Assembly (NCBI GenBank): GCA_029557965.1
Contig: JAKQIM010000031.1
Span: forward strand, 62,001-126,000
Reading direction: 5' to 3'
Length of the DNA stretch: 64,000 bases
DNA from: Chloroflexota bacterium
GTDB taxonomy: Bacteria; Chloroflexota; Anaerolineae; Anaerolineales; UBA4823
Of the stretch, positions 59,951 to 64,000 are shown in pieces (within the stretch, counting starts at the first letter, position 1; each line of letters opens with the position of its first letter). The position numbers and the translations under genes were made by a program. The notes beneath the pieces were generated by a model, which did no database searches, was not told the DNA's origin, and saw nothing but the letters and a program-made list of their open reading frames with translations.

Positions 59951-62900
59951 ATGGCATCAAAACTGCCCAGCAAGTCTTACGCGCGCATCAAAGTTGATCT
60001 GGATCTGCCAGATCTGATTGAAGTTCAAATTGAGTCGTTTGAGCGCCTCAAAAAAGAAGGGCTTGCTGACCTCTTCCACGAGATTTCACCGATCGAATCG
60101 TACAACAAGGGGATGAAACTGTATTTCCCCAGCCGTACCCCCGAATCGGACCAGTGGAAGCTTACTTATTGGTTTGGCGAACCTAAGCACTCCCTCGAAG
60201 AGTGCGTGGAACGCGACCTGACCTTCGCCAGCCCGCTGTATATCTCAGTCCTGCTGGCTGGGCCCGAAGTCCCCGAGCCGATCAAACAAGAGATCTTCTT
60301 GGGCGATTTCCCCGAGATGACCGAAAAAGGCACCTTTATCATCAATGGTACCGAGCGTGTGGTTGTTTCGCAGCTCATCCGTTCGCCGGGCGTGTACTTT
60401 GAAGCGCCGGTGGATCGCTCCACTGGCCGGCCTTTGGCTGTTTCAAAGCTCATCCCCGATCGCGGCGCCTGGATGGAGTTCGAAACCCGCAAGAGTGATT
60501 ACCTGACCCTGCGCTTCAACCGCAAGCGCACCGTCCCGGTGACCATCTTCCTGCGCGCCCTGGCCGCCGTCAGCGATGGCCTGCCCGATTCACCCATCAA
60601 GACCGGCAGCGACGAAGAGCTGATTGAGCTGTTCCAGGATGTGGACAACAACCCAGACCGCATGTTCATCCCGTCCACCTTCTACCAAGAACCAGCCTGG
60701 GACCTGAGCGGTGGCCTGACCATTGCTGAGGCTGCCCTGCTGGAATTCTTCAAGCGCATGCGCCCTGGCGATCCTGCCACCTTAGACAACGCCCGCGAAT
60801 TCATTGAAGAACAGCTCTTCGATCAGCGCCATTACGACCTGGAACGCGTTGGCCGTTATAAGCTCAACCAAAAGCTTGACCTGCACGAACGCGTTCCAAT
60901 CACCCACCGCATGATCACCAAGTGGGACGTGGTGCGCCTGGTGCGCCGCATGATCATGATCAACAACGGCACCCAGTCGGCCGATGATATCGACCACCTG
61001 GGCAACCGCCGCGCCAAAACCGTTGGCGAGTTGATCCAGGCCAAGCTGCGTATTGGCCTGCGCCGTATGGAACGCGTCATCAAAGAACGCATGTCCATTC
61101 GCGACCAGGATCAACTGACCCCCATTACCCTGATCAACATCCGCCCGGTTGTGGCTGCGCTGCGCGAGTTCTTCGGCTCCAGCCAGCTTTCACAATTCAT
61201 GGATCAAACCAACCCGCTGGCTGAGCTGCGCCACAAACGCACGCTCTCGGCCTTGGGCCCTGGCGGCCTGCGGCGTGAACGCGCCGGCTTCGATGTGCGC
61301 GACGTTCACCACTCGCACTATGGGCGCATCTGCCCTATCGAAACACCTGAAGGCCCCAACATCGGCCTGATCGGCCGCCTGGCATCCTTCGCACGGGTCA
61401 ACGAGTACGGGTTCATCGAGACCCCCTACCGCCGCGTACGCAAGGTACTGGCACCCACTGATCCTTTACTGGTGGGGCGCTCTCTGCGCGAAGATATCAA
61501 AGACCCCGCCAGCGGCGAGGTGCTCTTTGCTGCCGAAACACGCCTGACCGAAGAGATGGTAGCCGCCATCCAGAAACTCAACCTGAAAGAGGTCTTGATC
61601 GTACCCTTCGTTTCAGAAGAAAGCGAATACCTCTCAGCCGATGTCGAAGACCGCTTTGTGATCGCCCAGGCCAACACGCCCCTCAACGAACACAGCGAGT
61701 ATATCCGCAAGCGCGTCTCCTGCCGTTACCACTCCAACTTCCTCTTCGCATCCAACGAAAACATCGATTACATGGATGTGGCCCCGCACCAGATCGTTGG
61801 CATTAGCGCCGCACTGATCCCCTTCTTAGAGCACGACGACGCCAACCGCGCCCTGATGGGCTCGAACATGCAGGCCCAGGCTGTGCCGCTGCTCTCGCCC
61901 GACATCCCCGCTGTTTCAACCGGCATGGAATATCACGCCGCCATGGACTCGGGCCAGGTTGTCATTGCAGAAGAAGATGGCGAAGTGACCTCCGTGACGG
62001 GTAACCGCATTGTGGTGCGCACCGGCAAAGGCGAAAAGGTCTATCAACTGCGCAAATACCAGCGCTCGAACCAAAGCACCTGCATCGACCAGCGCCCGGC
62101 TGTTGTCAAAGGCCAGCGCGTCCGCCGTGGCGACGTGATCGCCGACTCATCTTCCACCGAAAACGGTGAATTGGCCCTCGGCCAGAACGTGGTGGTGGCC
62201 TTCTTATCATGGGAAGGCGCCAACTTCGAAGACGCCATCGTGATCTCTGAACGCCTGGTGCAAGATGATCGCTTTACCTCGGTGCACATCGAAAAATACG
62301 AGGTTGAATCGCGCGATACCCGCCTTGGCCCTGAGGAAATCACCCGTGATATCCCCAACGTCGGTGAAGACGCCATCAAAGATCTGGACGAAACCGGCAT
62401 CATCCGCATCGGTGCCGAGGTCGGCCCGAACGACATCCTGGTGGGCAAGATCTCGCCCAAAGGCGAAAAAGAGCTCACCCCCGAAGAACGCCTGCTGCGC
62501 GCCATCTTCGGCGAGAAATCTCGCGATGTCAAAGACACCTCCTTGCGCATGCCGCACGGCGAGCGCGGGAAGGTGGTGGATGTTAAGGTCTTCACCCGCG
62601 AAGATAACACCGACCTGGCTGCCGGCGTAGATATGATGGTGCGCGTCTCGGTAGCCCAGCGCCGCAAGATCACCGCGGGCGATAAAATGGCCGGCCGCCA
62701 CGGCAACAAGGGCGTGGTCTCACGTGTTGTGGCTGTTGAAGACATGCCCTTCCTCGAAGACGGCATGCCGGTTGACATCGTCCTCAACCCCACCGGTATC
62801 CCGGGGCGTATGAACCTGGGCCAGGTGCTCGAGACCCACCTGGGCTGGGCTTCCAGCCGCATGGGTTTCCGCGCCATCACCCCGGTTTTTGACGGCGCAA

Positions 62901-63853
62901 CCGAAGACGAGATCGAAGCAGAAATGGCGCGCTCCTGGCTGGTTGACCATGCCTGGAATGAAACGGCGCTCAAAGCCTGGGCATGGGTCAAAGAAGGCGA
63001 TTATGACCCCAGCAACTTCGAAGACGATGACGATGTACGCAACGTTTACCTCGAAGCCTGGCTGGGCGAACGCGGCTACAATGCGGCCCAGTTCAATTCC
63101 AATCGAAGCTATGCCCGCATGTCTGCCCTGCGCGAATGGCTGCGCGATTTAGGCTACGATCCCGATAAAGCCATCAAGCCTGATGATCTAAAGCCTGGCA
63201 TGCAGACCAGCGAATACGACACCTACGCAGTCAACACCTGCTTGCGTCTGTGGCTTGAGGGCCAGGGGCAGGATATCGGCAGCGTCACAGACGAAGAGCT
63301 GAAAGCCAAGGCAGAAACATTTTCGGTGAGCACCGGCCTGCCTGTGCCTACGCTGGGCAAGCAGATGTTGCGCGATGGTAAGATTGGCGATCCTTACGAC
63401 CGGCCCGTGACGGTGGGCGTGATGACCATGCTCAAACTGCACCACCTGGTCGAAGACAAGGTCCATGCACGCTCTACAGGCCCTTACAGCTTGGTTTCGC
63501 AGCAGCCCTTGGGTGGTAAGGCCCAGTTCGGTGGCCAGCGCTTCGGTGAGATGGAAGTGTGGGCGCTGGAAGCCTACGGCGCAGCCTACACCCTGCAAGA
63601 AATGCTGACCGTCAAGTCAGACGATGTTCAGGGCCGCGTCAAAACCTACGAAGCGATCGTCAAAGGCGAGGCCATCGAAGAGCCCAGCATTCCGGCATCC
63701 TTCCGCGTACTGGTCAAAGAGCTGCAAAGCCTTGGCCTGGCCGTTGAGGCTGTCACCGATGCTGGCGAGGTGATTAAGTTCGGCAAAGACGAAGAACGCG
63801 CCCGCCCTGTCAAGATGTCCACCGGTTTGCTTGGTTTTGGCGATGGAATGTAG
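59951..63853 (+). CDS. rpoB: DNA-directed RNA polymerase subunit beta with a lineage-specific insert
   Basis: A 1300-residue beta subunit. The N-terminus, lobe and protrusion motifs, the rifampicin region ([21 protein letters not shown], split), and the C-terminal sector [22 protein letters not shown] (split) are standard. Residues about 985-1135 contain an insert of about 110-120 residues between [10 protein letters not shown] and [17 protein letters not shown], where most bacteria have about 35 residues. The insert contains four similar helical units with a WL-x(4)-GY core. Downstream 63854-64000 should lead to rpoC but rpoC does not start in the window. A strong promoter lies just after the stop. 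Confidence 0.98.
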   Translation: MASKLPSKSYARIKVDLDLPDLIEVQIESFERLKKEGLADLFHEISPIESYNKGMKLYFPSRTPESDQWKLTYWFGEPKHSLEECVERDLTFASPLYISVLLAGPEVPEPIKQEIFLGDFPEMTEKGTFIINGTERVVVSQLIRSPGVYFEAPVDRSTGRPLAVSKLIPDRGAWMEFETRKSDYLTLRFNRKRTVPVTIFLRALAAVSDGLPDSPIKTGSDEELIELFQDVDNNPDRMFIPSTFYQEPAWDLSGGLTIAEAALLEFFKRMRPGDPATLDNAREFIEEQLFDQRHYDLERVGRYKLNQKLDLHERVPITHRMITKWDVVRLVRRMIMINNGTQSADDIDHLGNRRAKTVGELIQAKLRIGLRRMERVIKERMSIRDQDQLTPITLINIRPVVAALREFFGSSQLSQFMDQTNPLAELRHKRTLSALGPGGLRRERAGFDVRDVHHSHYGRICPIETPEGPNIGLIGRLASFARVNEYGFIETPYRRVRKVLAPTDPLLVGRSLREDIKDPASGEVLFAAETRLTEEMVAAIQKLNLKEVLIVPFVSEESEYLSADVEDRFVIAQANTPLNEHSEYIRKRVSCRYHSNFLFASNENIDYMDVAPHQIVGISAALIPFLEHDDANRALMGSNMQAQAVPLLSPDIPAVSTGMEYHAAMDSGQVVIAEEDGEVTSVTGNRIVVRTGKGEKVYQLRKYQRSNQSTCIDQRPAVVKGQRVRRGDVIADSSSTENGELALGQNVVVAFLSWEGANFEDAIVISERLVQDDRFTSVHIEKYEVESRDTRLGPEEITRDIPNVGEDAIKDLDETGIIRIGAEVGPNDILVGKISPKGEKELTPEERLLRAIFGEKSRDVKDTSLRMPHGERGKVVDVKVFTREDNTDLAAGVDMMVRVSVAQRRKITAGDKMAGRHGNKGVVSRVVAVEDMPFLEDGMPVDIVLNPTGIPGRMNLGQVLETHLGWASSRMGFRAITPVFDGATEDEIEAEMARSWLVDHAWNETALKAWAWVKEGDYDPSNFEDDDDVRNVYLEAWLGERGYNAAQFNSNRSYARMSALREWLRDLGYDPDKAIKPDDLKPGMQTSEYDTYAVNTCLRLWLEGQGQDIGSVTDEELKAKAETFSVSTGLPVPTLGKQMLRDGKIGDPYDRPVTVGVMTMLKLHHLVEDKVHARSTGPYSLVSQQPLGGKAQFGGQRFGEMEVWALEAYGAAYTLQEMLTVKSDDVQGRVKTYEAIVKGEAIEEPSIPASFRVLVKELQSLGLAVEAVTDAGEVIKFGKDEERARPVKMSTGLLGFGDGM

Positions 63854-63873
63854 AAACCCGAGCAGCAAATATC

Positions 63874-63999
63874 TTGACGCTCTATGTGGTGCGTGGTAAA
63901 ATCGCTCTTCGTACCCTTTAACAAGGCTGGGTGGCACTGTCCACCCCAATTCGATAAATGAACCAACGAGGCGAGGCCATCAGGTACTTGGATGGCCTC
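63874..63999 (+). promoter_or_regulatory. promoter and leader hairpin downstream of rpoB
   Basis: TTGACG (63874-63879), a 17-base spacer and TAAAAT (63897-63902) follow the rpoB stop. A 9-bp perfect hairpin GAGGCCATC/GATGGCCTC spans 63973-63999. An ATG at 63958 is open to the edge but its product does not resemble the start of RpoC, and it has no ribosome binding site. The leader, rather than a gene, probably occupies the end of the window. Confidence 0.6.
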
Positions 64000-64000
64000 C

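Noticed and set aside
63958-64000. Start of a gene at ATG 63958
   Set aside because: No ribosome binding site, too short to judge, and the sequence does not match RpoC; it overlaps a hairpin.

Overview
This is a continuous stretch of bacterial chromosome, densely coded, moderately GC-rich, with no rRNA, tRNA, CRISPR array or intact mobile element that I could find. Gene content and protein style suggest an uncultured Chloroflexota, probably Anaerolineae-like. The pointers are the rpmH-rnpA-yidD-yidC-jag and parAB blocks, a bacterial translin next to ssb and DUF3467, many Thr/Pro-rich linkers, a sortase fused to surface domains, and a large insert in RpoB. This placement is inferred from style, not from a phylogeny.

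Layout. 1-5.5 kb: truncated mutL, a HAD nucleotidase, an orphan CoA-transferase alpha subunit, an S41 protease, a membrane zinc peptidase and a flippase-like protein. 5.5-8.9 kb: a KimA-like potassium importer with two TrkA-type regulators. 8.9-16.8 kb: rpmH, rnpA, yidD, a seven-bladed beta-propeller lipoprotein, yidC, jag, a PfkB kinase, parA, parB and an amidohydrolase that lacks a normal start codon. 16.8-22.8 kb: a sortase fusion protein, a selenocysteine-containing glutaredoxin-like protein, OsmC, rho and an M23 peptidase. 22.8-31.3 kb: a lytic-transglycosylase-like protein, a receiver/roadblock/transposase-like fusion, polA and a TPR protein. 31.3-37 kb: secreted proteins, an ECF sigma/anti-sigma pair, a broken Nudix gene and an HtrA-like protease. 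37-45.5 kb, all minus strand: a PBP1-like protein without catalytic residues, recN, a B-box membrane protein, nadK, a Cas4-like nuclease split over two genes, translin, DUF3467 and ssb. 45.6-51.4 kb: a GH3 glycosidase, then a nuclease-like protein, a zinc-ribbon protein, a DNA methyltransferase and a lipoprotein. 51.4-64 kb: a threonine-dehydrogenase-like SDR, an S51-like peptidase with a CysRS-like tail, a GlxR-like reductase, YitT, a second ECF sigma/anti-sigma operon, a lysoplasmalogenase, era and rpoB.

Main discoveries. (1) The gene at 18808-19476 contains an in-frame TGA exactly where the first redox cysteine of the second thioredoxin fold (CPYC) belongs, followed by a well-placed hairpin, so it very likely encodes a selenoprotein with a UPYC site. 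(2) A receiver plus roadblock protein carries a C-terminal domain resembling IS200/IS605 TnpA in which the HUH and Tyr catalytic residues are replaced, a domesticated transposase fold. (3) A PBP1-like protein has lost the key residues of both its enzymes. (4) A sortase carries an LPGTG-membrane sorting signal in the same chain. (5) A Cas4-like iron-sulfur nuclease is divided between two membrane proteins beside translin and ssb. (6) Many genes have a TATAAT-like box 6-8 bases before the start codon, which indicates widespread leaderless transcription.
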